The translations under genes were made by a program, and so were the position numbers. From Bacteroidota bacterium (GTDB lineage: Bacteria; Bacteroidota; Bacteroidia; AKYH767-A; 2013-40CM-41-45), in NCBI GenBank assembly GCA_016721305.1, contig JADKIH010000001.1:434001-498000 (forward strand): a DNA stretch of 64,000 nucleotides, in the 5' to 3' direction. The number at the start of each line of letters is the position of its first letter. The first letter of the stretch is position 1. Below the pieces are notes generated by a model, which worked only from the letters and a program-made list of their open reading frames with translations, was not told where the DNA came from and ran no database searches. Shown here piece by piece: positions 1-8,600 of the stretch.

Positions 1-501
1 CACAACAGGAGTACGTAAATCAATGGCCATCTTCATCGCCTTGTTAGACATTTCCCAGCAATCGTCCATGCTACTCACGCTGATCACAGGTAGAGTAAAA
101 CCTCCGGATATCGTTCCGTTGAGTAATGACAAATCTCCCTGCGCTCCGCATGTTGCTGTTCCGGTTGCAGGTCCGAGTCGCTGTACGAGAATGATGAGCA
201 TTGGCAGCTCCATCATATACGCCATATTTACCGACTCAAGCATCAATGCAAATCCCGGAAATGCCGAAGCAGTGACAGGAAACTTTCCCGTGCTCGCAAA
301 ACCACACATCCATTGCAAAGTCGATATTTCATCGGGCGCTGCAAAGAACGACGGAAAGCGTTCGTGTGAATAAACGTAGAGTAAATTAGCAGGCGTAATC
401 GGATATCCGATATACACATCTGCTCCCGATCGGGCCAACGACTCCACAATCAATTCGGAGCCATCCATGATCAGCTTTTTCTCAGCTACTTCTGCCAACA
501 T
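1..501 (-). CDS. 2-oxoacid:ferredoxin oxidoreductase alpha subunit (partial, N-terminal 167 residues)
   Basis: The gene runs off the left edge; the first 167 codons are present from an ATG at 501. The N-terminal segment has the pyrimidine-binding domain pattern of pyruvate/2-oxoglutarate:ferredoxin oxidoreductases: YPITPA near residues 36-41, then ATGTATCGAQGD near residues 117-128. These enzymes oxidatively decarboxylate a 2-oxoacid to an acyl-CoA and pass electrons to ferredoxin in the cytoplasm. The substrate cannot be told from this fragment, and the beta subunit would lie outside the window. It is transcribed leftward; the upstream gap holds a GAATT-type repeat. Confidence 0.8.
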   Translation of the reverse strand, partial: MLAEVAEKKLIMDGSELIVESLARSGADVYIGYPITPANLLYVYSHERFPSFFAAPDEISTLQWMCGFASTGKFPVTASAFPGFALMLESVNMAYMMELPMLIILVQRLGPATGTATCGAQGDLSLLNGTISGGFTLPVISVSSMDDCWEMSNKAMKMAIDLRTPVV

Positions 502-562
502 AAGCTTTAGTTTTATCAACTAAAAGTATCGGGAAATGGGCAGGGAGCGAATGACAACGATC

Positions 563-712
563 AGTTATAATTCAGAATTTAGAATTTAAAATTCAGAAAA
601 TAGATGCCAAAAACACCGGAATTAATTCAGAATTACAGAAGAACCCCTAAAAATTACATCAAAAAGCACATAGACCCTTCTGAATTCAGAATTCTAAATT
701 TTAAATTCCATT
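563..712. repeat. AT-rich GAATTTT-type repeat, two arms in inverted orientation
   Basis: Between the oxidoreductase start and the receptor stop, degenerate GAATTTAGAATTTAAAATTC words occur at about 563-600 and again, roughly reverse-complemented, at about 678-712. The two arms could pair into a large AT-rich hairpin and might serve as a terminator for the receptor gene. A similar word cluster lies at about 5437-5482. Confidence 0.6.
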
Positions 713-3146
713 AGAATTCAAAGATAACCCCAATACTAGGCGTCACCGACAAATCATCATTCTCCAACAACTTCGGAACGGCATTCGAACCATCATTCTT
801 CACCGGACTTCCATCGGTAGTCTCGAAAGCCGTATTGTCGGCATTGCGCTTGAATGTGTAGTATGGTGCTGATTGCTGCTTCGTAAGTAAAATATTTTGA
901 ATGTCGAGGAATAAATCGAGCGATGTATGCTTGAAATTAATCTTCTTATCAATTCGCAAATCAAGCTGACTGAATGTTCTCAGTCGAACGGAATTCAACT
1001 TCGTATAATCTAAAACTCCCGTTCCCAAAAGCATGTAATTTCTTTGCGATGCAGCCATATCAAATGGCGTGTACGGCACACCACCGGCCAGACGATACTT
1101 CAATCCCAATTGCCAGTTCTTACCAAACTTGTAACCAAGCGTCGCCGAGACCAAATGATTATTATCCCACGAAGACGCAATTAACTTTCCATCCGTTCCT
1201 GAAAAACGTGAACGGAAATAAGTATAACTAACAACGTAAAAAACCTTTTTGATTAATTTCTGTTGAACGAAAACTTCAAAACCTATGCATTCTCCCTTTC
1301 CGATACTATTGATTCGCTCGCTGCCCACAGATCCGAAATCCGATCCGAGATTTGCTAGAGAGATTCCGTCTTCGGCAGAGACAGGATAATTATTGTATTT
1401 CTTAAAAAACCCTTCAACAGTAAATCGCATACTTTCATTCGGCAAATATTGTGTTCCGAGAACATAATGTGTCGACTGAATGTATTTCATCGACTTGTTG
1501 ACGAGATCATTGTTTGCATCACGATAACCGATTGTGGTATAGGTCGGAATTTTGTAATAACTGCCGACCGATGCTGTGAGATCAACTTTTGGCGTGAGAT
1601 GATATGCAAGTGAAAACCGTGGTGACAATGTATTCAGCGGATTATTTCCATTTGTCAGAAAGCTATTCATATCGGTTCTCACTCCCAATGAAAGGAGCAA
1701 TTTTTCTTCGAGAACATTTTTTGAAACCGTTGCAAACGCACCATACTTGAAAAACTCTACGCTATTTGAAAAATCTACGATCGTACCCGGAAGTAGAATG
1801 ATTCCAAGTGAATCATAGAGCGTGTTCGTTGCCTTACTGTAAAGCGAGACATTATACTTTACATATTGTGCCATTACGCCGGCCGTGAACTTCCACCCGC
1901 TTTTAAACTTATTAATATCCCAGCGAAATTTATTCTCGATTTCCTGTGAACGCAATTTGTATGTGCGATTTTCTTCAACCTTATTTTCGTCAGTGAATTT
2001 GTCGAGCTCATTATTAAACATATTCCGACTCAGTGTAAAATTCATAAAGCCATCTTTGATCAGGCGTTTAACGGCAAAACCCGTTGTATAATTCCACTGA
2101 TTTATATATGGCAATGAACGCAGAAAATAGATATTCTCCGGAGTCGACTCTTTAGGTGCAGCAAAATAGAATTCGTCGATGGCACCAAGACCGATTGCCG
2201 TCAATGTCGTTTTATCGTTGAATCGATGAGTCACCTTATATTGAAAATCCCAGAAGTTCGGGCGAATAGGAAGATCCAATGCTTGAAACAAATACTGCAG
2301 GTATGAACGACGAAATGAAGCCAGATAATTTGTCTTCTTCCCGGCGGGACCTTCAAGCGTAGTGGCAAACTCGGTTCCGCTCAGTCGTATGTTACCTGCA
2401 AGTTTTTCAGGATCTCCTTCACGTTGCTTGATAATGAAGGTTGATGCCAGAGCATTATCGTATCGTGCATCAAAAGCGCTTGAGCTCAATTTTACATCTT
2501 CGATGAAAGACACATTCAGAATTCCGGTGGCACCTCCGCTACTACCCTGCGTCTGAAAGTGATTAAGAACAGGAATTTCAATCCCATCGAGGTAATAAAC
2601 GTTTTCGTTCGGCGCACCTCCGCGGATTAAAATATCATTTCGCGATGCTGCACTCGACGCACCGCCAACGCCGGGCAATGTTTGAATTACACGTGAGACA
2701 TCGTAATTCCCACCCGGATTACTTTTAATCTCCTCTGTTGTTAATTGCTGAACAGACAAAGGCGTGACCATATCGGTTGCCACAGCAGAACGACCTTTTT
2801 CAAAAGTGATATCGACAGCTTTCAACTCTGACGATGAAGGCTCCAATTCAAAATTGATGATTTGCGCATTCCCGGAAGTCACAACGATGTTTTCTTTGAT
2901 AAGAGCCGTGTATCCGAGAAAAGAAACCTTGAGACGATACGTACCAACCGGAACCGTGAGTTTATAATTACCATCGAGATCTGTGCTCACACCCTGAGTT
3001 GTTCCTTCGATCACCACTGTGGCTCCAATAATGGTGACTTGAGTATTTTTGTCCTTCACACTTCCACGGATGACGCCCGTTGATTGTGCACTCACGTATA
3101 AAGTAGCAATAATGAGGGTAATGAGGAGTGGAAGAAACTTGCGCAT
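711..3146 (-). CDS. TonB-dependent outer membrane receptor with carboxypeptidase-regulatory-like domain
   Basis: About 811 residues from ATG 3146. The open frame continues upstream to a TTG, but the ATG directly precedes a signal peptide (MRKFLPLLITLIIATLYVSAQ), so it is preferred. The mature N-terminus carries a CarboxypepD_reg-like beta-sandwich (GVIRGSVKDKNTQVTIIGATV, about residues 24-105), followed by a plug domain (IQTLPGVGG, ILIRGG, VYYLDGIEIP) and a long beta-barrel ending in an aromatic residue (FEF). Such proteins import large substrates or siderophores across the outer membrane using TonB energy. No SusD partner is adjacent, so this is probably not a polysaccharide-utilisation SusC. 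The ligand is unknown. Confidence 0.88.
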   Translation of the reverse strand: MRKFLPLLITLIIATLYVSAQSTGVIRGSVKDKNTQVTIIGATVVIEGTTQGVSTDLDGNYKLTVPVGTYRLKVSFLGYTALIKENIVVTSGNAQIINFELEPSSSELKAVDITFEKGRSAVATDMVTPLSVQQLTTEEIKSNPGGNYDVSRVIQTLPGVGGASSAASRNDILIRGGAPNENVYYLDGIEIPVLNHFQTQGSSGGATGILNVSFIEDVKLSSSAFDARYDNALASTFIIKQREGDPEKLAGNIRLSGTEFATTLEGPAGKKTNYLASFRRSYLQYLFQALDLPIRPNFWDFQYKVTHRFNDKTTLTAIGLGAIDEFYFAAPKESTPENIYFLRSLPYINQWNYTTGFAVKRLIKDGFMNFTLSRNMFNNELDKFTDENKVEENRTYKLRSQEIENKFRWDINKFKSGWKFTAGVMAQYVKYNVSLYSKATNTLYDSLGIILLPGTIVDFSNSVEFFKYGAFATVSKNVLEEKLLLSLGVRTDMNSFLTNGNNPLNTLSPRFSLAYHLTPKVDLTASVGSYYKIPTYTTIGYRDANNDLVNKSMKYIQSTHYVLGTQYLPNESMRFTVEGFFKKYNNYPVSAEDGISLANLGSDFGSVGSERINSIGKGECIGFEVFVQQKLIKKVFYVVSYTYFRSRFSGTDGKLIASSWDNNHLVSATLGYKFGKNWQLGLKYRLAGGVPYTPFDMAASQRNYMLLGTGVLDYTKLNSVRLRTFSQLDLRIDKKINFKHTSLDLFLDIQNILLTKQQSAPYYTFKRNADNTAFETTDGSPVKNDGSNAVPKLLENDDLSVTPSIGVIFEF

Positions 3147-3299
3147 AGATTGGTAATAGGGTTGTAATTCGAAGAACAAACTTAAGGCAAAAAAGATTTC
3201 CGAAATTGAAAAAAAGTTGACTTGGAATTAACCAAGATTTGACTCGAAAAGCGAGAATAATGCAATTACTCTAAGGCGTGAATGAAACTTTGGGATTGC

Positions 3300-5324
3300 T
3301 CACTTTTTAACAGGGTGTAGAATCAGGAAAAAGCCTCCTCCCGGGGCTAATGTGACCCTCAAAATATCGGTTGAGATCACATTTTTCTCTTCGATGACAT
3401 AGGCCTCCGGATTACCCTGATAATCGGCGTCAGGAGCATCTTTGCATAACCTGGCAGTGAAGCCGACTCCCTTTGGAAGAAAGCTCAAATCGATTTCCGC
3501 CTCACGTGCATGCTCGTTTGTTATTCCTGCAACATACCAGGCATCTGAACTTCGTCGGGCGATTGTTACATACTCACCTATAGCTGCTTCACGGACATGT
3601 GTCTCGTCCCAGGTTGTGGGAAGGTTCTTGATGAATTCAAAGGCAGGATGCTTCTCGTAGTTCTCCGGCAAATCAGCAGCCATTTGCAAAGGGCTATACA
3701 GCACAACCATCAATGCAAGTTGATTCGATAGCGTGCTGTGAACAGAGGTATTCCCTTTGTCGAGCGAATTCCATTTCATGCGGTCTCCCTTATGCGCCGA
3801 TAAGTCGATGTCGAAAATCCCGGGTGTATAATCGATCGGCCCTGCAATTCCACGCGTAAACGGAATCGTCGCTGTGTGAGAAGGCATATTTCCTTCGCTC
3901 CACGCATTCCACTCCATTCCGCGCACTCCTTCGGCCGTCATTAAATTCGGATACGTTCGGCTTAAGCCTGACAAAACAATTGGCTCATGCACATCGAGCA
4001 TAATGTGATATTTCGCTGCCAGTCGCATTACTTTGTTGTAATGACGAACCATGCATTGTCCATGATGCAATTCTCCTTCCGGCGTAACCGAACCGGCGTA
4101 ACCTGTTTTGACAACATGAATTCCTAACTTTGAATACAGACTGAAAGCTGCTTCAAGATGCTTTTCGTAACTCTCCGTATCACCACCGGTTTCGTGATGA
4201 CCAATTATTTCTACTCCCTTTGATCGTGCATACTCAACTACGTCTTTCAAATCGAAGTCGGCTGTCGGAGTCACAAAATCGAAAGCATCTTTCTTCCCCC
4301 ATTCTTCCCAACCTGTATTCCAGCCTTCAATCAAAACTCCTTTTATTCCATTGGCTGCTGCAAAATCTATATATCGCTTTGCATTTTCCGTTGTGGCACC
4401 ATGACGGTCGCCGGGTGTCCATGTGGAAATACCCAAGTGCATTTCCCACCAGATGCCGATGTAATTCATTGGCTTAATCCACGAAACGTCTTCAAGCTTA
4501 CACGGCTCGTTCAGATTTAAAATAAGATTCGACTCAATTAAATCACCCGGCTTCTTCGCAAAAATAAATGCTCGCCACGGAGTCCGCAGAGAATCGACCG
4601 CTTTCACCTGAACACTAAAAGCCCATGGAACAAGATTGACCTTGTAAGAATTTGCATCACCTTCTTCTTGCTTCAACGTCATCGACGAATAATCATCGAT
4701 GGCAGCTTCATGAATACTAACGTACACATCGTCATTTCGCCTCAATGTAAAGGGCACGGCAACGTGTTTCGCACTATCGAGTGATGTGTGATAATACTGC
4801 TTCTCAAGAGTGCCATAGTCAGCCCAACTCCACCAGCATGAATACTTGCCAACCAAAGCAAACCGACTTTCCTCTGAAATTACATGGATGATGTGAACAT
4901 TCTCCTGCGCGGGTATCTCATAGCGAAAAGCAAAGCCATCGTTATAGGCGCGAAGAGATAAAATCAAAGTTCGGTTTTGCGTTAAATCATTCAGGCTGAT
5001 TTTAAGCTCAGAATAATTCTCAACAATTTCCGATGACTGTCCCCATACAGTTTTCCATGTATTTCTTTTTTCAAAATAAGAACATGAGTTCATGGAGAAT
5101 TTCGTGAGGCTGTCATTTCCTTCCAGAACGAAACCCAGACTAATTGATCGCACAACCGATTTGCCATTAAATGAAACATCGAAGCCGGCCCTTGCATTTT
5201 CAAGAGAGAAAATAACTTTAACATTCCCGGCAGGAGAAACCAGTGTTTCACTTTTCGCATAAACGAAAATACTCTTCGTCATAAAGAGAAGAATAACAAG
5301 AAATGGCTTTTTGAGAAAACTCAT
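3300..5324 (-). CDS. Glycoside hydrolase family 97 (alpha-glucosidase type)
   Basis: 674 residues from ATG 5324, with an N-terminal signal peptide; the frame also offers a TTG at 5333. The order is an N-terminal beta-sandwich, then a TIM barrel with WWEMHLG, EGWNTGWEEW, HHETGGD, KTGYAG and DVHEPI followed by GMEWNAWSEG, then a C-terminal beta domain. The glutamates in HHET and VHEP match the two base residues of the inverting SusB-type enzymes, so hydrolysis of alpha-glucosides with inversion is the likely reaction; this assignment is from memory of the family. It is probably periplasmic. It follows a divergent-free gap and shares direction with the TonB receptor, but there are no other sugar-uptake genes. 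Confidence 0.85.
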   Translation of the reverse strand: MSFLKKPFLVILLFMTKSIFVYAKSETLVSPAGNVKVIFSLENARAGFDVSFNGKSVVRSISLGFVLEGNDSLTKFSMNSCSYFEKRNTWKTVWGQSSEIVENYSELKISLNDLTQNRTLILSLRAYNDGFAFRYEIPAQENVHIIHVISEESRFALVGKYSCWWSWADYGTLEKQYYHTSLDSAKHVAVPFTLRRNDDVYVSIHEAAIDDYSSMTLKQEEGDANSYKVNLVPWAFSVQVKAVDSLRTPWRAFIFAKKPGDLIESNLILNLNEPCKLEDVSWIKPMNYIGIWWEMHLGISTWTPGDRHGATTENAKRYIDFAAANGIKGVLIEGWNTGWEEWGKKDAFDFVTPTADFDLKDVVEYARSKGVEIIGHHETGGDTESYEKHLEAAFSLYSKLGIHVVKTGYAGSVTPEGELHHGQCMVRHYNKVMRLAAKYHIMLDVHEPIVLSGLSRTYPNLMTAEGVRGMEWNAWSEGNMPSHTATIPFTRGIAGPIDYTPGIFDIDLSAHKGDRMKWNSLDKGNTSVHSTLSNQLALMVVLYSPLQMAADLPENYEKHPAFEFIKNLPTTWDETHVREAAIGEYVTIARRSSDAWYVAGITNEHAREAEIDLSFLPKGVGFTARLCKDAPDADYQGNPEAYVIEEKNVISTDILRVTLAPGGGFFLILHPVKK

Positions 5325-5436
5325 CGGCAGCAAGGAATCTAATGTGGACTCAAAGATGAAAAATATTTTACCACTAAGTTCACTCAGCTCACAATTAGAC
5401 TACTAAGATTTTGAGAATCCAGGGTCAATGGGAAAT

Positions 5437-5482
5437 CTTTTTTGAATTTTGAATTATGAATTATAAATTCTGAATTCAAAAC
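5437..5482. repeat. GAATTTTGAATTATGAATT-type AT-rich repeat
   Basis: Degenerate GAATT words in the gap between tRNA-Arg and the GH97 gene, of the same type as the cluster at 563-712. The rest of the 5325-5487 gap shows no gene. Confidence 0.5.
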
Positions 5483-5487
5483 AAAAG

Positions 5488-5559
5488 CGGTCCCACCAGG
5501 AATCGAACCTGGATCTTAGGTTCCGGAGACCTACGCACTATCCATTGTACTATGGGACC
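5488..5559 (-). tRNA. tRNA-Arg (anticodon CCG)
   Basis: Read on the minus strand, the acceptor stem GGTCCCA pairs with TGGGACC and G is the discriminator base. The D arm is GTAC...GTGC, the anticodon stem TAGGT/ACCTA encloses the seven-base loop CTCCGGA, and the T arm is CCAGG-TTCGATT-CCTGG. Loop position gives anticodon CCG, which reads the arginine codon CGG. The 3' CCA is not encoded. It lies 28 bases downstream of der on the same strand. Confidence 0.95.
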
Positions 5560-5587
5560 AATAAAATCTGTTTGCTAAAAAAGCGAA

Positions 5588-6907
5588 TTAATCGTCGCTT
5601 TTGCCTTTACCCCGGAATAGGATATTTACAGGCACACCGGTGAAGTCAAACCTCGTCCGTAATTTATTTTCCAGGAAGCGGCTGTACGACTCATTCAAAT
5701 ACTGAGGCAGATTGCAGAAGAAAGCAAACTGCGGAGTCGGTGTCGGAAGTTGAGTGACGTATTTTACTTTAACCGTTTTTCCTTTGTATGTGGGAGGTGC
5801 AAAATTCTGAATGAGCGGTAAGAAGAAATCATTCAGCTCCGATGTTTTAATTTTCTTTTTGCGATTTTCGAAAACCTTCACCGCCAATTCAAGTGCTTTC
5901 ATGACACGTTGCTTTTCGTGCACGGAAGTAAAAATCACCGGAATGTCGGAGAATGGAGCTGTCTTGGCGAGGATTTTATCGGTGTAAACTTTCGTCGACA
6001 ACTGATCTTTCTCCACTAAATCCCATTTGTTAACAATGAAAACTACGCCTTTATTATTTTTTTCGATCAGGTGAAAGATTGCAAGATCCTGAGCAGTGAG
6101 CCCGTTTGTTGCATCGATCATCATCAAACATACATCACACTCTTCGATGGCGCGAATAGAACGAAGTACAGAATAAAATTCCAGATCTTCTTTTACACGA
6201 GCCTTACGACGAACACCGGCAGTATCGATCAGCAAAAAGTCGTGACCGAATTTGGAATAACGCTGGTGAACAGGATCACGAGTCGTACCGGCTAACGGAT
6301 TTACGATGCTTCGCTCTTCACCGATGAGCATATTGAGTAACGACGATTTCCCAACATTTGGCTGACCGATGATGGCAAATTTCGGAAGGCCTTCGGTATC
6401 GTCAATAAATTCTTTTGGTAAAATTTTTACAAGCTCATCGAGCAACTCACCTGTACCGCTGCCATTCATAGCAGAGATGCAATATGGTTCGCCTAAGCCC
6501 AGGCTATAGAATTCAGCAGACTGAGCGATACGTTGCGGATTATCGACTTTGTTAACGACGATCATTACAGTCTTTCCACTTTTGCGGAGCATCTTCGCAA
6601 CTGCATCATCGTAATCAGTAATACCGGCTTCGACATCGACGACAAAAAGTAATATGTCAGCTTCCTGAACAGCAACTTCTACCTGCTCGCGTATTTGTCC
6701 TTCGAACACGTCTTCAGAACCACGAACATAACCACCTGTATCGATGATGGAAAACTTCTTACCATTCCATTCGGCATGACCATAATGGCGATCACGCGTA
6801 ACACCGCTTTGCTCATCCACAATGGCCGAACGGCTTTCCGTTAACCTGTTAAAGAGCGTCGATTTACCAACGTTTGGTCTTCCTACTATTCCTACAATTG
6901 TCGACAT
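5588..6907 (-). CDS. der: Ribosome biogenesis GTPase Der (EngA)
   Basis: 439 residues, the usual length. Two tandem G domains are visible: P-loop GRPNVGKST at residues 9-17 with DTGG and NKVD, and GQPNVGKSS at 181-189 with DTAG and NKWD. A C-terminal KH-like domain follows (about 350-439, ending in a basic tail). Der is a double-GTPase that assists 50S subunit maturation in the cytoplasm. A TACTTTTG promoter box lies about 70 bases upstream, and tRNA-Arg lies just downstream. Confidence 0.97.
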   Translation of the reverse strand: MSTIVGIVGRPNVGKSTLFNRLTESRSAIVDEQSGVTRDRHYGHAEWNGKKFSIIDTGGYVRGSEDVFEGQIREQVEVAVQEADILLFVVDVEAGITDYDDAVAKMLRKSGKTVMIVVNKVDNPQRIAQSAEFYSLGLGEPYCISAMNGSGTGELLDELVKILPKEFIDDTEGLPKFAIIGQPNVGKSSLLNMLIGEERSIVNPLAGTTRDPVHQRYSKFGHDFLLIDTAGVRRKARVKEDLEFYSVLRSIRAIEECDVCLMMIDATNGLTAQDLAIFHLIEKNNKGVVFIVNKWDLVEKDQLSTKVYTDKILAKTAPFSDIPVIFTSVHEKQRVMKALELAVKVFENRKKKIKTSELNDFFLPLIQNFAPPTYKGKTVKVKYVTQLPTPTPQFAFFCNLPQYLNESYSRFLENKLRTRFDFTGVPVNILFRGKGKSDD

Positions 6908-6975
6908 TCCGAATGGGGTAATTTTCTTTGATTAAATAATGAAAAAATAGACATCCGTAGATGCCTATCAGGGCG

Positions 6976-6983
6976 CAAAAGTA
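6976..6983 (-). promoter_or_regulatory. Bacteroidota -7 box (TACTTTTG) upstream of der
   Basis: On the minus strand TACTTTTGCGCC matches the TAnnTTTG -7 element of the Bacteroidota housekeeping sigma factor. The predicted start gives a leader of about 60 bases before the der ATG. No good -33 TTTG is seen. Confidence 0.55.
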
Positions 6984-7279
6984 GCAAAATTTATCGATTT
7001 TCCATTGTAAGGGGCTTAATATTCCTTGAGAACGACTGTATACCAGCACTTTACAAGCCTGCCCTGCATAACTCCGGAATTCGAAATATAAAGGCAATTG
7101 GGCTATTATGGCATTATCTCGCTTATTTGAAGACTCTGCCTGGTCTAGGATTTAATCGGACAGCATCTTAGAATAGTCCTAACCCTCACTTTTTCATAAA
7201 CCCTCCTGTTAGAAACAAGCTATGTCTTCCATAAAATCTTCGAAAAAAATCAAGATTTTCGCCTCACAAAATCGCACGC
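6984..7279. other. Intergenic region without recognised gene
   Basis: About 300 bases between the divergent der and lipoprotein genes. I see no tRNA-like fold, no convincing small ORF and no plus-strand promoter of good quality; an AT-rich patch with AAAATCTTCG/CAAGATTTTCG lies at about 7233-7262, just before the lipoprotein start. Confidence 0.4.
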
Positions 7280-8467
7280 ATGAAATACATCATACTTCCT
7301 CTTCTGGCGCTCTCAATAGTATTTAATTCTTGTAAGAAAGAAGAAACCGCCGAAGAAACACATACCCCACAAGTTAACTTACCCGATTCTATCGTTGCCG
7401 TAAATACGTCTACACTCATTACCGGATTAAACGGTTTCAAATTTGAAGCCGCATTCATTAATACCGAGCCGCAAGCTTTTCCATATTTGTGGCTGCAGTA
7501 TATCGACGATTACATGGATAGCACACGGATCGTCATGAACAATCAAAATATTGCTCAGAGTATTACACACTATTTATGTTCCAATCATCACAACGGAAAC
7601 GTAACGCGAGCTTTTGACCATACAACTTTTCCAAATAATGTTTCGAACAGTCTTTCTTTTTCTTTTAACCACCCGCAATTCTTGCTTCATTGGTATTGCC
7701 GTTCGACAGGAGAATTTACGACCGTAGGAAATGTATTTGGGATGGACACTCATGTATCTCAAATATTCACCGGCATGAATGCTCAATATCGCTACGAGCT
7801 TCTCGACCGATATCTGCTTCGCTATATCAGCGGAATCAGTATCTGGCCATTTCATCATCAAAATTGGACTGACCAGCCTCAATTTGTAGCAACGCAAGAA
7901 TTAAGCGAACCAATTGCATGGGATCATTGGTACGATGAATCGTGGAACGCCTGGCCTTACGATGTGCAATCAAACATGTACACAGGGTTCCTGAACAGCA
8001 GTAACGACACGAGCTATGTAGGAATCGCGAAAGGATTATTGAATCTTGACACGTTGTATTTTCGCCAAGCTACCTATTCGCAATTTGTAGCGAATACGTC
8101 AAGCCTGTTTCTTGACAAATCCGGTGATACACTTTTTTTAGGTTTAAAAAACATTATCCCGGGTACAAGCAATCAGGAAGAAATCAGCTTGTATCAGTAC
8201 AATGTAACAGTCGGCCAATTAACTCCGATATATGAAAAGGTTGCGCTTACCTCGCCATTAGCAGTCTACAAATTCAGCAAAGGTCGCTTCTACTGTAACA
8301 TATCAGCAACGGGCGTTGAAATGAAGGACAGAGACGGAAGCATTACCACTATCCCATTCCCAACCGGCATTTATGGCGGACAGTTGAGATTCGGAAGAGA
8401 TAAAATGTATTACATCGTAAGCAATCCGGATATTCCGCGCGTAGAGGTGTACTCGTCCCCTATTTAA
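7280..8467 (+). CDS. Lipoprotein of unknown function
   Basis: 395 residues. The N-terminus (MKYIILPLLALSIVFNSCKK) is a lipoprotein signal with the lipobox cysteine at residue 18, so the protein should be anchored in a membrane facing the periplasm or cell surface. The rest is rich in Trp, Tyr and Phe. The C-terminal half has short beta-strand-like segments (GDTLFLGLKNI, YKFSKGRFYCNI, GQLRFGRDKMYYIVSN) that may be blades of a beta-propeller. I recognise no family. It stands alone on the plus strand between two minus-strand genes. Confidence 0.75.
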   Translation: MKYIILPLLALSIVFNSCKKEETAEETHTPQVNLPDSIVAVNTSTLITGLNGFKFEAAFINTEPQAFPYLWLQYIDDYMDSTRIVMNNQNIAQSITHYLCSNHHNGNVTRAFDHTTFPNNVSNSLSFSFNHPQFLLHWYCRSTGEFTTVGNVFGMDTHVSQIFTGMNAQYRYELLDRYLLRYISGISIWPFHHQNWTDQPQFVATQELSEPIAWDHWYDESWNAWPYDVQSNMYTGFLNSSNDTSYVGIAKGLLNLDTLYFRQATYSQFVANTSSLFLDKSGDTLFLGLKNIIPGTSNQEEISLYQYNVTVGQLTPIYEKVALTSPLAVYKFSKGRFYCNISATGVEMKDRDGSITTIPFPTGIYGGQLRFGRDKMYYIVSNPDIPRVEVYSSPI

Positions 8468-8600
8468 ACTTATTGCCCGAACGGAAATCAGACATCCGAG
8501 TCACAAAGGGGAAGCAATATTCCGGATCACTGAATTTCAATCCGGACAAACTATAAGTTCAGGAAATTTTCGGTAAGGAATAACGCTCTGCAGTTTTGAA

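Noticed and set aside
711..5324. Polysaccharide utilisation locus formed by the TonB receptor and GH97
   Set aside because: No SusD, sensor or other glycan gene is adjacent, and the receptor's ligand is unknown. Proximity alone is not enough.
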